DNA of 64,000 nucleotides from Campylobacterota bacterium (GCA_003650125.1 QNFX01000001.1:111907-175906); one strand, 5' to 3'; shown: positions 9,362-18,550, counted from the first letter of the stretch. A program made the numbers and translations. The notes: generated by a model from the letters alone, not told the origin.

Positions 9362-10665
9362 AAATAGGTACAGGCCTTGGTAAATCCTCTTTCACAGGAT
9401 CTTCGAAGCAAATTTTTTCCCATAGAAATTTGATTGGAGCTAAGGGCATGTTTTCCCCATTTAAAGCAGGAGCTCTCTATGCCAAGTTGGCAGGAATACA
9501 TTTGATAAGAGAGCTTTAACTCCTTATTTTTTTGAAAAAATATTTCTAATTCAAGGCATGAAGAGACATTCCCTAAATCACACCCTTTTTTGTAAAAAGA
9601 AATAGAACTTTCCTGATATTTTTCTTTTAAAAAAAGCCCTAAATTAAAACAACCATCTCCAAGTCCAAGCTCGCAAGACCTATTCAAAAATTTAACTGCT
9701 TTTTGATAATTTTTTTCCGCTAATTCATCCAATCCTCGATATAGACAAATTTGATTATCCCCCAAAAGACAGGCCTGATGTAAAAAGGAGCTATCTATCC
9801 CCCAACCCTTTTTACTTAAAAGCTCATACGTTTTACGACAACCTTCGCTGTAATCCATAAGACAGGAGTTATAAAATGACTTCAAGGCCTGATTTTCATT
9901 TTTTTGTTGATAGTTCCATTCACCTAGAAAAAGACATCCTCTCGCATTTCCTAGGTGACATGATTTTAAAAATTTATTTTTTGCTAAATTGTTTTTTTGA
10001 AAACGAAGCAAACTTATCCCTAAGAATAAACAGGCATCTGAATTGTCTTTTTTGCAGGCCCTGCGAAATAAAGTTAAAGCAGCGCTTTCCTCTTTTAAAA
10101 TATAATTACCTATACCACCTAAAAAACAGGCCTTGATTATTCCATCTTCACAAGCATACTCTAAAGGAACTATAGATTTTAAAAACTGTCCCATATCAAA
10201 ATAATATTGACCAATTTTCAAACAATTTGTTCTTTTTTCGGGAGTACAAATGAGTGTTTTTCCCTGATGATTATTAATTAGTTTAAAAAAACTCCGCATT
10301 TCCACTACTAATTTCTCATTAGTAATTTCAGTATCCCCATCTTCTTTCCTATATTTTATAGCATTGCAATCCTTCCTAAATATAGAAGCAATAGCAAAGG
10401 ACTCTTGGGCCGCACCTAACCGGCGACTGCATTGATGAAAAACTTTAGCATTTTTGTGAATTCCTTCACATTTATCATACAGTTTTTCTAGCGCGATCCC
10501 TCGCGCCTTGGTTTGTGCCTTTTTCAGATCAATATCAACAGAATGACCCTTAAACCAAAACCATTCTGTCTCTTGATAAAAGCTTGGTGCCAAAGCGAGA
10601 GTATCACAAGCTTCCTGCCCATAAAGAGAAAGCGGAATGAGAAATAAAAGAATGATCTTATTCAA
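9349..10665 (-). CDS. Secreted Sel1-like/Cys-rich repeat protein
   Basis: A secreted protein of 438 aa with a signal peptide (first 16-18 residues, LIPLSLYGQEAC). From about residue 165 it consists of roughly 36-residue helical pairs with two Cys each (patterns such as ACKKDNSDACLFLG and SCELGLGDGCFNLG). This is the arrangement of Sel1-type, Helicobacter cysteine-rich (Hcp) proteins, in which each repeat is locked by a disulfide. About eight such repeats can be counted. Such proteins act as periplasmic or extracellular protein-binding scaffolds. It overlaps the 3' end of the upstream gene by 8 bp, so the two are co-transcribed. Confidence 0.7.
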   Translation of the reverse strand: MNKIILLFLIPLSLYGQEACDTLALAPSFYQETEWFWFKGHSVDIDLKKAQTKARGIALEKLYDKCEGIHKNAKVFHQCSRRLGAAQESFAIASIFRKDCNAIKYRKEDGDTEITNEKLVVEMRSFFKLINNHQGKTLICTPEKRTNCLKIGQYYFDMGQFLKSIVPLEYACEDGIIKACFLGGIGNYILKEESAALTLFRRACKKDNSDACLFLGISLLRFQKNNLAKNKFLKSCHLGNARGCLFLGEWNYQQKNENQALKSFYNSCLMDYSEGCRKTYELLSKKGWGIDSSFLHQACLLGDNQICLYRGLDELAEKNYQKAVKFLNRSCELGLGDGCFNLGLFLKEKYQESSISFYKKGCDLGNVSSCLELEIFFQKNKELKLSYQMYSCQLGIESSCFKWGKHALSSNQISMGKNLLRRSCERGFTKACTYLKSL

Positions 10666-11179
10666 TGGGGACTTCTTTTAATTTAGTAATATCCCATTTT
10701 TGAGAAATACTATCTGAGCATTTATTCAGGATAAGAATAAATTTATCCTCCTCCTTCTCTACATCCAAACACTTTTCCTCAGCATCATTAAAAAAAGTTA
10801 CGTTTTCTGTTTTCTGGTTAAGATGACGATTAAAAATAAAATCACTGGGATTATTTTTATGTATCCCAATAGTTGGCCTACCGCCTTTTTCAGGTCTTGA
10901 AGTTTTAAAAAATCCTGTTATCCAGGGCCAAATACCCTTTTCTACTTCTCTACCCGTTCGATTGATAATATACCAATTTTTAGCGCCACTGCTGATGGTG
11001 GCCTGACCACTAGTATCATCATAGGATATCTCCCATTTATCTTTCCCATCACATTCAAGCAGGTCTAAATAAGTATTTTTTATTTTTATACAACGACTAT
11101 ATTTTTTAGATTTAATCTCGTAATGAATAGTTGAAAAGGCCGAAAAAGACCAGAAAATGGTCAATAGAATAATCTTCAT
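10658..11179 (-). CDS. Secreted protein with a possible ricin-type QxW lectin repeat
   Basis: 173 aa with a signal peptide (cut near residue 16, AFS). I do not recognise the whole protein. Near the C-terminus the pattern C-L-D-V ... L-N-K-C ... S-Q-K-W-D-I looks like one ricin B-type carbohydrate-binding repeat (C-LDV ... C ... QxW). An earlier half (SRCIKIKNTYLDLLECDGKDKWEI, residues about 28-51) has the same shape, which suggests a two-repeat beta-trefoil-like protein. It lies upstream of the Sel1-like gene in the same operon, so both may be exported together. The lectin call is weak. Confidence 0.4.
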   Translation of the reverse strand: MKIILLTIFWSFSAFSTIHYEIKSKKYSRCIKIKNTYLDLLECDGKDKWEISYDDTSGQATISSGAKNWYIINRTGREVEKGIWPWITGFFKTSRPEKGGRPTIGIHKNNPSDFIFNRHLNQKTENVTFFNDAEEKCLDVEKEEDKFILILNKCSDSISQKWDITKLKEVPIE

Positions 11180-11206
11180 GAAGCACTCCTTTGCTTACTT
11201 TTAATT

Positions 11207-11875
11207 TTAAGAGATTTTATTCTCTCCTTCAATTTTTTCCTCGTAGAAAGTCTCTCCTATTTCAATTTTTTCTCGGCCTGTTTTGATTCGCCATTCATTG
11301 CTATCCCGTAGCGAGTAGACACAACCACAATACATTTGCTGATAGAACTCTTCTCGTTTAGCAATTTCATACATTCTGGCGGAACCACCTTTTTTACGCC
11401 AATTATAATCCCAATAGGATATCCCGGGATAATGAGAGGCCGCCTTGGCCCCACAATCGTTAATTTGCTCCATATTTTTCCAACGGCTAATCCCAAGACT
11501 GGAAGAAATTAGAGAAAAGCCATTTTCAAAGGCATAAAGAGCTGTCCTTTCAAAGCGCATATCAAAGCACATAGTGCATCTCTTCCCTCTTTCAGGCTCA
11601 AACTCCATGCCTTTGGCCCGATCAAACCAATTTTCTACGTCATAATCAGCATCAATAAAGGGAATTTCCATTTTTTCGCAGTAATGGATGTTCTCATTTT
11701 TGCGGATTTCATACTCTTTTTTGGGATGAATATTGGGGTTATAGAAAAAGACAGTAAGGTCAATCCCAGATTCCACCATTGCTTCCATCATTTCACCTGC
11801 GCATGGCGCGCAGCAGCTATGCAAAAGTAGTTTTTTTTCTCCATTTGGAGGCATAATTTCGGGTCTTTCACTCAT
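11207..11875 (-). CDS. queH: Epoxyqueuosine reductase QueH
   Basis: Catalyses the last step of queuosine tRNA modification as the non-cobalamin alternative to QueG. QueH (former DUF208) carries adjacent Cys pairs: [10 protein letters not shown] near residue 20 and [11 protein letters not shown] near residue 97, and a later [10 protein letters not shown]. These bind an iron-sulfur cluster and a further iron. The expected FFYNPNIHP stretch follows the first motif. At 222 aa it is normal length. It stands between the secreted-protein operon and the divergent hppD gene. Confidence 0.93.
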   Translation of the reverse strand: MSERPEIMPPNGEKKLLLHSCCAPCAGEMMEAMVESGIDLTVFFYNPNIHPKKEYEIRKNENIHYCEKMEIPFIDADYDVENWFDRAKGMEFEPERGKRCTMCFDMRFERTALYAFENGFSLISSSLGISRWKNMEQINDCGAKAASHYPGISYWDYNWRKKGGSARMYEIAKREEFYQQMYCGCVYSLRDSNEWRIKTGREKIEIGETFYEEKIEGENKIS

Positions 11876-11931
11876 GTTTTATTCTTAGCAATAAAAAATT
11901 GGATTTGTCTAAATTTTTGACCTAAATCCCC

Positions 11932-11960
11932 TTGAAGTAAGGCCTTAAATATTCCAATAT
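11932..11960 (+). promoter_or_regulatory. Candidate sigma-70 promoter of the hppD operon
   Basis: TTGAAG and CAATAT are separated by 17 bases and lie 39 bp upstream of the GTG start at 11999. This is the only promoter-like pair I see in the 123-bp gap to queH. The -10 box is a poor match, so the call rests mainly on spacing and position. Confidence 0.3.
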
Positions 11961-11998
11961 TAGCGGTTTAAATTAACCATTTTATAGAGGTATTTACT

Positions 11999-13072
11999 GT
12001 GACAAATTATATAGATGATTTCAATCCTCTGGGAATTATTGCTATCGATCATCTCGAATTCACCTGTGATACTTTAGATACCAAAACTAAAGATCTTTTT
12101 TATACCTTCGGCTTTGAAAAAACTTATGAAAATAAGGGGAATAAATCTGAACTCTTTTCCCAAGGCCAGGTTAAATTTCTTTTAAATGCAAGTCAAAATT
12201 CTCACTCCCGAGAATATTTTAATAAACATGGTGAAGGCGTTTCTAAAATGTCTTTTCTTGTTCAAGACTGTGATCATGCCATAAAAACTGCCGAGCACCG
12301 TGGAGCTGAAGTCATTCACGGAGTAGAAACCATCAAATCAGAACATGGCGAATATAAAATTGCCCAAATCAAAGGCTTTGGCGATGTAGTTAATGAATTT
12401 GTCCAAAGTCCAAAAAGGCATTACTTTAGGCCTGAATATACTGACGTAGGAAATGATCCTAAAAATAATCCACTTGTTAATCGCGTAGCAAGAATTGATC
12501 ACCTAACCAATAATGTTCCAAAAGGTGAAATGGAAAAGTGGGTTCAATTTTATAAAGACGTCTATGGCTTTGTTGAAACTAGATATTTTGATATTCAAGG
12601 TGAGAAAACCGGCCTTAAATCAAAAGTTGTTCAGCTCAAAAATAACGCTGTAATTATTCCTATCAATGAACCAGATACAGATAACTCTAAATCACAAATT
12701 CAAGAATTCTTAGAACTTCACAAAGGCGCTGGTGTCCAACATATTGCTTTAACTTGTGGCGATATAATGAGTACCGTCGGGGATCTTAAAGATCGCGATA
12801 TTCACTTCCTCGATATTCCTAATACCTATTATGATGATATTCCAGGAAGAAATTTCACAATAACAGAAGATATTAATAAGCTTAAAGATTTAAGTCTTTT
12901 AGTTGATGGAGATCCTGAGGGATATCTGCTACAAATTTTCACCGAAACATATGTCGGCCCTTTATTTTTCGAATTCATTCAAAGAAAAAAACATATGGGC
13001 TTTGGGGAAGGAAATTTTCAGGCGCTATTTGATGCAATTGAAAGAGATCAAAAAAAACGCGGATATTTATAA
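11999..13072 (+). CDS. hppD: 4-hydroxyphenylpyruvate dioxygenase
   Basis: Fe(II) dioxygenase that turns 4-hydroxyphenylpyruvate from tyrosine into homogentisate. Two vicinal-oxygen-chelate halves are visible. The iron ligands fit: His in RIDHLTNNV (about residue 163), His in GVQHIALTCGDI (about 249) and Glu in FFEFIQRKK (about 329). The C-terminal helix GFGEGNFQALFDAIERDQ is diagnostic. At 357 aa it is standard. The start is GTG after TAGAGGT. It is the first gene of a nine-gene operon with gaps of 1-15 bp, which makes a stand-alone role in pigment formation unlikely. No homogentisate dioxygenase gene is present in this window. Confidence 0.95.
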   Translation: MTNYIDDFNPLGIIAIDHLEFTCDTLDTKTKDLFYTFGFEKTYENKGNKSELFSQGQVKFLLNASQNSHSREYFNKHGEGVSKMSFLVQDCDHAIKTAEHRGAEVIHGVETIKSEHGEYKIAQIKGFGDVVNEFVQSPKRHYFRPEYTDVGNDPKNNPLVNRVARIDHLTNNVPKGEMEKWVQFYKDVYGFVETRYFDIQGEKTGLKSKVVQLKNNAVIIPINEPDTDNSKSQIQEFLELHKGAGVQHIALTCGDIMSTVGDLKDRDIHFLDIPNTYYDDIPGRNFTITEDINKLKDLSLLVDGDPEGYLLQIFTETYVGPLFFEFIQRKKHMGFGEGNFQALFDAIERDQKKRGYL

Positions 13073-13087
13073 ATAAAAGGAAATAAA

Positions 13088-13393
13088 ATGCACAAACTAG
13101 TTGTAACTTACAAAAACCCAGAAGATCCTGAATCATTTGATAAATACTATCAAGAAGTTCACACTCCACTGGCCCACAAAGTTCCAGGACTTAAAGAACT
13201 CAGAGTTAATAAAATATTTGGAACACCTGCAGGGGCCTCAGATATTTATTTAATTGCTGAAATGTGTTTTGAAGATAAAGATGCTTTTAAAAATGCAATG
13301 AAATCAAGTGAGATGATGGACTGTGGAAAAGATCTAGATAACTTTGCTAAAGGTTTAGCAAACCTCTTTTTTGCTGTGGAACATACGGCATAG
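13088..13393 (+). CDS. EthD-family protein
   Basis: A 101-aa protein of the EthD dimeric ferredoxin-like fold: opening strand HKLVVTYKNPEDPESFDKYYQEVHTPLA (cut here into the KNPED...F..YY...H pattern) and LAHKVPGLKELRVNK. EthD-like proteins act as small oxygenases, cyclases or lactone-handling enzymes in aromatic and ether degradation. Its position between hppD and the first crotonase suggests it works on a ring-derived intermediate. Its actual reaction cannot be deduced. Confidence 0.75.
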   Translation: MHKLVVTYKNPEDPESFDKYYQEVHTPLAHKVPGLKELRVNKIFGTPAGASDIYLIAEMCFEDKDAFKNAMKSSEMMDCGKDLDNFAKGLANLFFAVEHTA

Positions 13394-13401
13394 GAGACAC
13401 G

Positions 13402-14181
13402 ATGGAAAATATTCTAGTTGAACACCCCTATAGAGATAACCCTCAGATAGCGCTGGTAAAATTAAATCGGCCAAAAGTATTAAATGCGCTAAATACCCAT
13501 TTAATGCAAGAGCTGGTTGAGGCCTTCTTTAAGCTGGAGGATAACCCTGAAGTTAGAGTTATCATTTTAACCGGTAATGATCGGGCATTTGCTGCGGGAG
13601 CAGATATTGCTCAAATGGTGGAAGATAATCCTATTGACCAAATCAATCAAAAAAGATTTAGATCTTGGCAGCAACTCTCCTTGATTACCAAACCTATAAT
13701 TGCGGCGGTAAATGGCTTTGCCCTCGGCGGAGGCTGTGAGCTTGCCATGAGTTGTGACTTTATCATTGCGGGAGAAAATGCAAAATTCGGTCAACCCGAA
13801 ATTAGTATAGGGACCACACCAGGAGCTGGGGGTACGCAAAGACTCACCAGAGCTATTGGGAAATCTAAGGCCATGTTTATGATTTTAACTGGTGAGATGA
13901 TGAGTGCCTATGAAGCAGAAAAAAATGGACTAGTTGCTAAAGTAGTACCTGAATCGGCACTACTCCAAGAATCCTATGAAGCAGCAAAAAAGATTGCAAA
14001 CAAAGCTCCAGTAGCAGTTAAGCTTGCCAAAGAATCCGTTAATAAGGCCTTTGAAATGTCACTGAGAGATGCCGTTGATTTTGAAAGAAGAAACTTTTAC
14101 TTAACCTTCTCTTCTAAAGACCAAAAGGAAGGGATGCGTGCTTTCCTCGATAAAAGAAAACCAGAGTACCAAGGAAATTAA
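13402..14181 (+). CDS. paaF: Enoyl-CoA hydratase (PaaF-like crotonase)
   Basis: Hydrates 2-enoyl-CoA. The crotonase core is intact: the oxyanion-hole stretch AFAAGADIAQM near residue 64, ALGGGCELAMSCD with the first catalytic Glu, and GTTPGAGGTQRL. In GTTPGAG the residue at the usual second Glu position (PEISIG just before) needs alignment. At 259 aa it has standard length. It is 8 bp after the EthD gene and 1 bp before the next crotonase. In the phenylacetate pathway PaaF acts on 2,3-dehydroadipyl-CoA, which matches the thiolase and dehydrogenase downstream. Confidence 0.85.
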   Translation: MENILVEHPYRDNPQIALVKLNRPKVLNALNTHLMQELVEAFFKLEDNPEVRVIILTGNDRAFAAGADIAQMVEDNPIDQINQKRFRSWQQLSLITKPIIAAVNGFALGGGCELAMSCDFIIAGENAKFGQPEISIGTTPGAGGTQRLTRAIGKSKAMFMILTGEMMSAYEAEKNGLVAKVVPESALLQESYEAAKKIANKAPVAVKLAKESVNKAFEMSLRDAVDFERRNFYLTFSSKDQKEGMRAFLDKRKPEYQGN

Positions 14182-14182
14182 A

Positions 14183-14974
14183 ATGGGTGATTTTAAATAT
14201 ATAAAATACCTAATGGAAGGACAAACTGTAGTCATCTCCATGAATCGGCCAGAAGTTTACAATGCCTTAAACTTTGACGCCAAAAAAGAAATTATTAAGG
14301 CCATTAAAATGGCCAATAAAGATACAAACGTTAGAAGTCTCATTCTAACTGGCGAAGGGAAGGCCTTTTGTACCGGACAGGACTTAAACGACCGAACCAT
14401 TAGAAGTAATGGAGGAGGCGCTGTCGACTTAGGACATACCCTGGAAACTGAATGGAACCCCCTGATCAAGGCCTTAAAGAGTTCTAAAAAAATCATTATC
14501 GGGTCTATTAATGGAGTTTGTGCTGGAGCAGGCCTATCCATTGCCCTAGCGCTAGATCTCTTAGTGGCAAGACCAAAAGTTAAATATATCAGTGGCTTTT
14601 CAAAATTAGGTTTGGCCCCAGATGCGGGTTCAACTTTTGGACTGACTAAAGCTCTAGGCGCTAAAAAAACTCTAGAATTTTTTCTATTTGGTGAAGCACT
14701 CTTAACTGAAGATCTCAAAGCGGTAGGAGTCATAAATTATGTAGATGAAGATCCGCTTAAAAAGGCCATCGAACTAGGGCAAAAAATAAATGAGCTTGCT
14801 CCCATGTCAGTGGAAATGATAAAAACTAATATCAATTTCGCTATGGAAGGAACTTATGCCAAATCTATGGATAGAGAAACTTACACCCAAAGATTTCTAG
14901 GAAATACCAATGATTATCAAGAAGGTCTAACTGCCTTTTTTGAAAAAAGAGAACCAAAGTTCAAAGGAATTTAA
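14183..14974 (+). CDS. paaG: PaaG-like enoyl-CoA isomerase/hydratase
   Basis: A second crotonase, 263 aa. The start is the ATG at 14183, preceded by AAGGAAATTAAA at the end of the upstream gene; longer frames would run through that gene. It has AFCTGQDLNDR near residue 65, GAGLSIALALDL and LGLAPDAGSTF. The Asp of APDAGS is the isomerase-type catalytic acid seen in PaaG, which converts the ring 1,2-epoxide of phenylacetyl-CoA to the oxepin. The C-terminal part follows PaaG (EMIKTNIN, DYQEGLTAFFEKREP). It is 2 bp before the PaaA-like gene. Confidence 0.83.
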   Translation: MGDFKYIKYLMEGQTVVISMNRPEVYNALNFDAKKEIIKAIKMANKDTNVRSLILTGEGKAFCTGQDLNDRTIRSNGGGAVDLGHTLETEWNPLIKALKSSKKIIIGSINGVCAGAGLSIALALDLLVARPKVKYISGFSKLGLAPDAGSTFGLTKALGAKKTLEFFLFGEALLTEDLKAVGVINYVDEDPLKKAIELGQKINELAPMSVEMIKTNINFAMEGTYAKSMDRETYTQRFLGNTNDYQEGLTAFFEKREPKFKGI

Positions 14975-14976
14975 AT

Positions 14977-15789
14977 ATGAACCCAGAAGTACGATATACC
15001 AGCGAAGAAGAAAAACTATTTGAAGAAATTAGAAATGGAAGAACCTTTGATAAAGGTGATGAGCTTCCTCCTATTTACAAAAAACACCTCATGAACCTGC
15101 TATGGATGCAAGGTGATTCAGAGTATGCCGGATCTCTTGGTTATATGCCTTGGATCGAAAACGCACCTACTCTAATGGAAAAAGTTCTCGTTGCCCAAAT
15201 TGTTAAAGATGAAATGAGACATGCCCAGGTCGTATATAAGATTCTTGATGATCTAGGAGAAGACACTCTCACCCATGTTAAAAACAAAGACCTTGGGTTC
15301 AAACTAGACGACGATTTGGCCCAAATTGGCTTTCAAAGAATCAAAGATGACTTCCGAGTAAATATTTTTTACTACAATATTACCCACTGGACCGATTTTA
15401 TTTTATTTAACTTCCTCATGGATAGGGCCGCAGGACATCAGTTAGAAGATACTCTTGAATCTAGTTACATCCCATGGAAAATAGGTCTTTCAGGAATTTA
15501 TAAAGAAGAGATCATGCATGTTGCCCATGGTGATAAATGGATTAAAAAATTGACCGTTGATCCAAGTGATAAGGCCTTTCTTCAAGAGAGATTAAATCTT
15601 TGGTGGCCTAGAGTGATGAACGTTTTTGGAAATGCCAGAGGTTCATCTAATACCATCTATGTTAACTTAGGACTTAAAAAAAGAACAAATGCGGAAGTGA
15701 GAGATTCCTTTGTCAAAGAAATCAAAACAATTACAAATGAGTACGGTCTCACTATCCCTGAATACCGACAAGATGAACAAACTATATAA
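14977..15789 (+). CDS. paaA: PaaA/PaaC-like di-iron oxygenase subunit
   Basis: A 270-aa ferritin-like protein of the phenylacetic-acid catabolic family (PF05138-type), related to the catalytic subunit PaaA of phenylacetyl-CoA epoxidase. Two E-x-x-H iron-binding motifs are visible: DEMRHAQ near residue 78 and EEIMHVAHGDKW near residue 175, with further acidic residues on the paired helices. Epoxidase normally needs PaaABCE plus PaaD, but none of the other subunits is encoded here. Its neighbours PaaG, PaaF, PaaH and PaaJ fit an epoxide-isomerisation and beta-oxidation route. Whether it forms an active single-subunit oxygenase is open. Confidence 0.75.
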   Translation: MNPEVRYTSEEEKLFEEIRNGRTFDKGDELPPIYKKHLMNLLWMQGDSEYAGSLGYMPWIENAPTLMEKVLVAQIVKDEMRHAQVVYKILDDLGEDTLTHVKNKDLGFKLDDDLAQIGFQRIKDDFRVNIFYYNITHWTDFILFNFLMDRAAGHQLEDTLESSYIPWKIGLSGIYKEEIMHVAHGDKWIKKLTVDPSDKAFLQERLNLWWPRVMNVFGNARGSSNTIYVNLGLKKRTNAEVRDSFVKEIKTITNEYGLTIPEYRQDEQTI

Positions 15790-15801
15790 AAGGATTTTTT
15801 A

Positions 15802-16665
15802 ATGCTTAATAAAGTATTAGTCGTTGGTGCCGGAACTATGGGCCAGGGAATTGCCCAGTGGATGGCGCAACAAGGAATTGAAGTTGAATTGGCGGATATT
15901 CGCTTAGAGGCCATCTCAAAAGGCGTTGAAAGTATCAATAAATCCTGGAAAAGGTTGGTCGAAAAAGGCAAGTTTACCGCTGATGAGGTTTTAAGCTGGT
16001 CAGCAAACCTTAAAGGTGTCGACCTCGAAACATTCAGTCCTAATCCCGATCTTTTTATCGAGGCCATTGCAGAAGACTTGGATATTAAGAAAGGAATGTT
16101 TAAAGATGCTGATCAGATGATGAATGAAAAAACCATCTTTGCCTCAAACACCAGTTCTCTTTCTATAAATAAGCTTTGTGAAGATCTCTCAACTGCCAGG
16201 AAAAGACGTTTTGTAGGTCTGCATTTTTTTAACCCCGTTCCCATTATGAAATTAGTGGAAATTATTCAGGGGAATAATACTGATCAAGAGATAATCGACA
16301 ATTTAAAATCTTGGTTTGAAGAGAGAGGAAAAGTACCGGCACTGTGCCAAGATTCCCCCGGATTTATCGTCAATCGTATGGCCAGAAATTTTTATGGCGA
16401 ACCTCTGAGGATTGTCCAGGACTTTAACCGGAAAAAAATAACCTCAACCGATACTATTTTACGAGAAGTTGGTGGCTTTAAAATGGGACCTTTTGAACTT
16501 TTAGATCTTATTGGCATCGATGTAAATTTATCAGTAACCAGATCTGTCTGGGAGGCATTTAAAAAGGCCCCCAGGTTTGCACCTCATAAACTTCAAGAAG
16601 GTATGGTTAATCTTGGGCTCTTAGGAAAAAAAACTGGAGAGGGGTATTACAATTATGAAAAATGA
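15802..16665 (+). CDS. paaH: 3-hydroxyacyl-CoA dehydrogenase, main part (PaaH-like)
   Basis: NAD-dependent oxidation of 3-hydroxyacyl-CoA. The Rossmann glycine motif VGAGTMGQGIA is at residues 6-16, followed by EVELADI with the NAD-binding acidic residue, SNTSSLSI, and the catalytic His in GLHFFNPVPIMKLVEII. The C-terminal helical domain has PGFIVNRMARNFYGE. At 287 aa it matches single-domain enzymes. Its 3' end overlaps the next ORF by 11 bp. That ORF encodes a second C-terminal 3HCDH domain, so the pair corresponds to the longer PaaH found in other bacteria. Confidence 0.9.
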   Translation: MLNKVLVVGAGTMGQGIAQWMAQQGIEVELADIRLEAISKGVESINKSWKRLVEKGKFTADEVLSWSANLKGVDLETFSPNPDLFIEAIAEDLDIKKGMFKDADQMMNEKTIFASNTSSLSINKLCEDLSTARKRRFVGLHFFNPVPIMKLVEIIQGNNTDQEIIDNLKSWFEERGKVPALCQDSPGFIVNRMARNFYGEPLRIVQDFNRKKITSTDTILREVGGFKMGPFELLDLIGIDVNLSVTRSVWEAFKKAPRFAPHKLQEGMVNLGLLGKKTGEGYYNYEK

Positions 16666-17335
16666 ACTACTCGTTTTTGCTTCAAGTGATCACTCCCTTT
16701 TTAAATCACTCAAAGAAAACAACCTTCTTACTCATAATCTAAAAAAGGACGGACTTGACCCCATCGACGAAAAAACCAACGAAATAAAATATATTTTTGA
16801 TTTTTCGATAGGGAGTGATGAGGAAAAAGAAAAAATTCTTACTCACCTATCCCAACAATTTAAAGTTCCCATTTTTTCTGATCTCTCCTGTGTTCATGGT
16901 AAGCGAATGATGGATCTTTTTCCCACTGTTAAGGGGGCATTTGCTGGCGCCTATTTAACTCCGACAAATACATTTGAAGGGTATGCTGCTGAGGATGAAC
17001 ATTTTCTAATAATGGAAAGTTTTTTTCATCTGATGAGTTTAAAACTCTTTAGAGTAGATAATCCAGGCCATGGTTTTACCTTTGGCAGGACTCTTTCTAT
17101 GATTATCAATGAAGGGTTTTTTGCTTTAGATGATTATCTAGCAACAGAAAAAAATATCGACCTGGCCATGAAATATGGGGTTAATTACCCCTTAGGGCCG
17201 ATGGAATGGTATCAAAAAATTGGACCTAAACCAATCTATCGATTACTAGAAAGCTTACACTTCACCACTGGGGACAAGAGATATATTCCAGCGCATGGAT
17301 TGAAAGAGGCCTTCGACAAAACCTCCCAGGATTAA
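16655..17335 (+). CDS. Second 3-hydroxyacyl-CoA dehydrogenase C-terminal domain protein (split PaaH)
   Basis: 226 aa. The C-terminal third (TLSMIINEGFFALDD, then DLAMKYGVNYPLGPMEW) is a clear 3HCDH C-terminal helical domain. The first 110 residues have weak Rossmann-like spacing without a glycine-rich NAD motif. The start ATG at 16655 lies inside the end of the upstream dehydrogenase gene (ATGAAAAATGA overlap), so both are translated together. Full-length PaaH in other bacteria has two such C-terminal domains in one chain; here they are separate. It is probably a partner subunit of the upstream protein. Confidence 0.7.
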   Translation: MKNELLVFASSDHSLFKSLKENNLLTHNLKKDGLDPIDEKTNEIKYIFDFSIGSDEEKEKILTHLSQQFKVPIFSDLSCVHGKRMMDLFPTVKGAFAGAYLTPTNTFEGYAAEDEHFLIMESFFHLMSLKLFRVDNPGHGFTFGRTLSMIINEGFFALDDYLATEKNIDLAMKYGVNYPLGPMEWYQKIGPKPIYRLLESLHFTTGDKRYIPAHGLKEAFDKTSQD

Positions 17336-17339
17336 ATTT

Positions 17340-18539
17340 ATGAAAAATACTTATATTGTTTATGCAAAAAGAACCCCTATGGGAAAAATTAACGGGATCT
17401 TATCACCAGTTCGAGTGGATGATCTCATGTCCTATCTTTTTGCTGATGTAAAAAGTTGGGCAAATTTTGATCTTAGTGAAGTGGATGATGTCATTGTTGG
17501 TTGTGCTAACCAAGCAGGAGAAGATAATCGAAATTTAGCGAGAATGTCGCTACTTCTTGCAGGTTTTCCTATGGACGTCCCAGGAACAACTATAAATCGA
17601 CTTTGTGGTTCATCACTTGATGCGGTTATTGGTGCTGCCGGAAGAATATCTATGGGACTTGCCGATGCAATCGTGGTTGGTGGTGCCGAGAGTATGACGA
17701 GAGCGCCCTATGCTCTTTCAAAAACAGAAAGAGCACATGGAAGAGATCAAAAACTCTATGACACCTCTCTTGGTTGGCGATTTCCCAATCCTCGCATGAA
17801 AGAAATGTTTCCACTTTTTGCCATGGGGGAAACGGCCGAAGAAGTGGCCGAGCTTCATAAGGTAAGCCGAGATGATCAAGATGAGTTTGCCTATAATTCT
17901 CATCAAAAAGCACTGAAAGCTCAAAGGGAAGGAGCATTTAAAGATGAAATTCTTCCGGTTAAAATTAAAACTAGAAAAGAAACCATTATAGTAGATACTG
18001 ATGAATGCCCACGCCCTGATACTAATATAGAAAAATTGGGAAAACTTCGAGCTGTCTTTAGAGAAGGTGGAAGTGTCACTGCGGGAAACTCCTCTCCTAT
18101 GAATGATGGTGCTAGCTGTGTAGTTGTAGTATCTGAGAGTTTTTTAAAAAAGCATAACTTAAAACCCATGCTCAAAATCACCGGTGCCGGTATTAGAGGG
18201 GTCCACCCAAACACCATGGGACTTGGGCCAATTTTTGCCACTAGAAATCTCTGTGAACGCTTTGATAAAAAGGTAAGCGATTTTGATATCATCGAGTTAA
18301 ACGAAGCCTTTGCCGCCCAATCTCTTGCTTGTATACGTGAGCTTGAACTCGATCCAAGTATTGTAAATATGAAAGGTGGTGCTATTGCTCTGGGACACCC
18401 TCTCGGTTGTTCTGGTGCACGAATTCTCACCACTCTCGCTTACTCCATGAGAGATAATAAAAAACTAAAACAAGGACTTGCCACCATGTGTATAGGAGTG
18501 GGACAGGGAATTGCCTTAAGTGTTGAAAACTGTAATTAA
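17340..18539 (+). CDS. paaJ: 3-oxoadipyl-CoA/3-oxoacyl-CoA thiolase
   Basis: Thiolytic cleavage of 3-oxoacyl-CoA to acetyl-CoA and a shortened acyl-CoA; PaaJ gives succinyl-CoA. The thiolase catalytic set is present: Cys in INRLCGSSLDAV near residue 88, His in ALGHPLGCSGARI near residue 350, and Cys in MCIGVGQGIAL near residue 385. At 399 aa it is standard. It lies 4 bp after the split-PaaH gene, and its place next to PaaFGH supports the oxoadipyl-CoA role, though general fatty-acid thiolases share these motifs. Confidence 0.87.
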   Translation: MKNTYIVYAKRTPMGKINGILSPVRVDDLMSYLFADVKSWANFDLSEVDDVIVGCANQAGEDNRNLARMSLLLAGFPMDVPGTTINRLCGSSLDAVIGAAGRISMGLADAIVVGGAESMTRAPYALSKTERAHGRDQKLYDTSLGWRFPNPRMKEMFPLFAMGETAEEVAELHKVSRDDQDEFAYNSHQKALKAQREGAFKDEILPVKIKTRKETIIVDTDECPRPDTNIEKLGKLRAVFREGGSVTAGNSSPMNDGASCVVVVSESFLKKHNLKPMLKITGAGIRGVHPNTMGLGPIFATRNLCERFDKKVSDFDIIELNEAFAAQSLACIRELELDPSIVNMKGGAIALGHPLGCSGARILTTLAYSMRDNKKLKQGLATMCIGVGQGIALSVENCN

Positions 18540-18550
18540 AGGGGAAAAAT

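Noticed and set aside
17650..18433. Minus-strand ORFs inside the thiolase gene
   Set aside because: They are shadow frames of a well-supported gene, without ribosome sites or family motifs.
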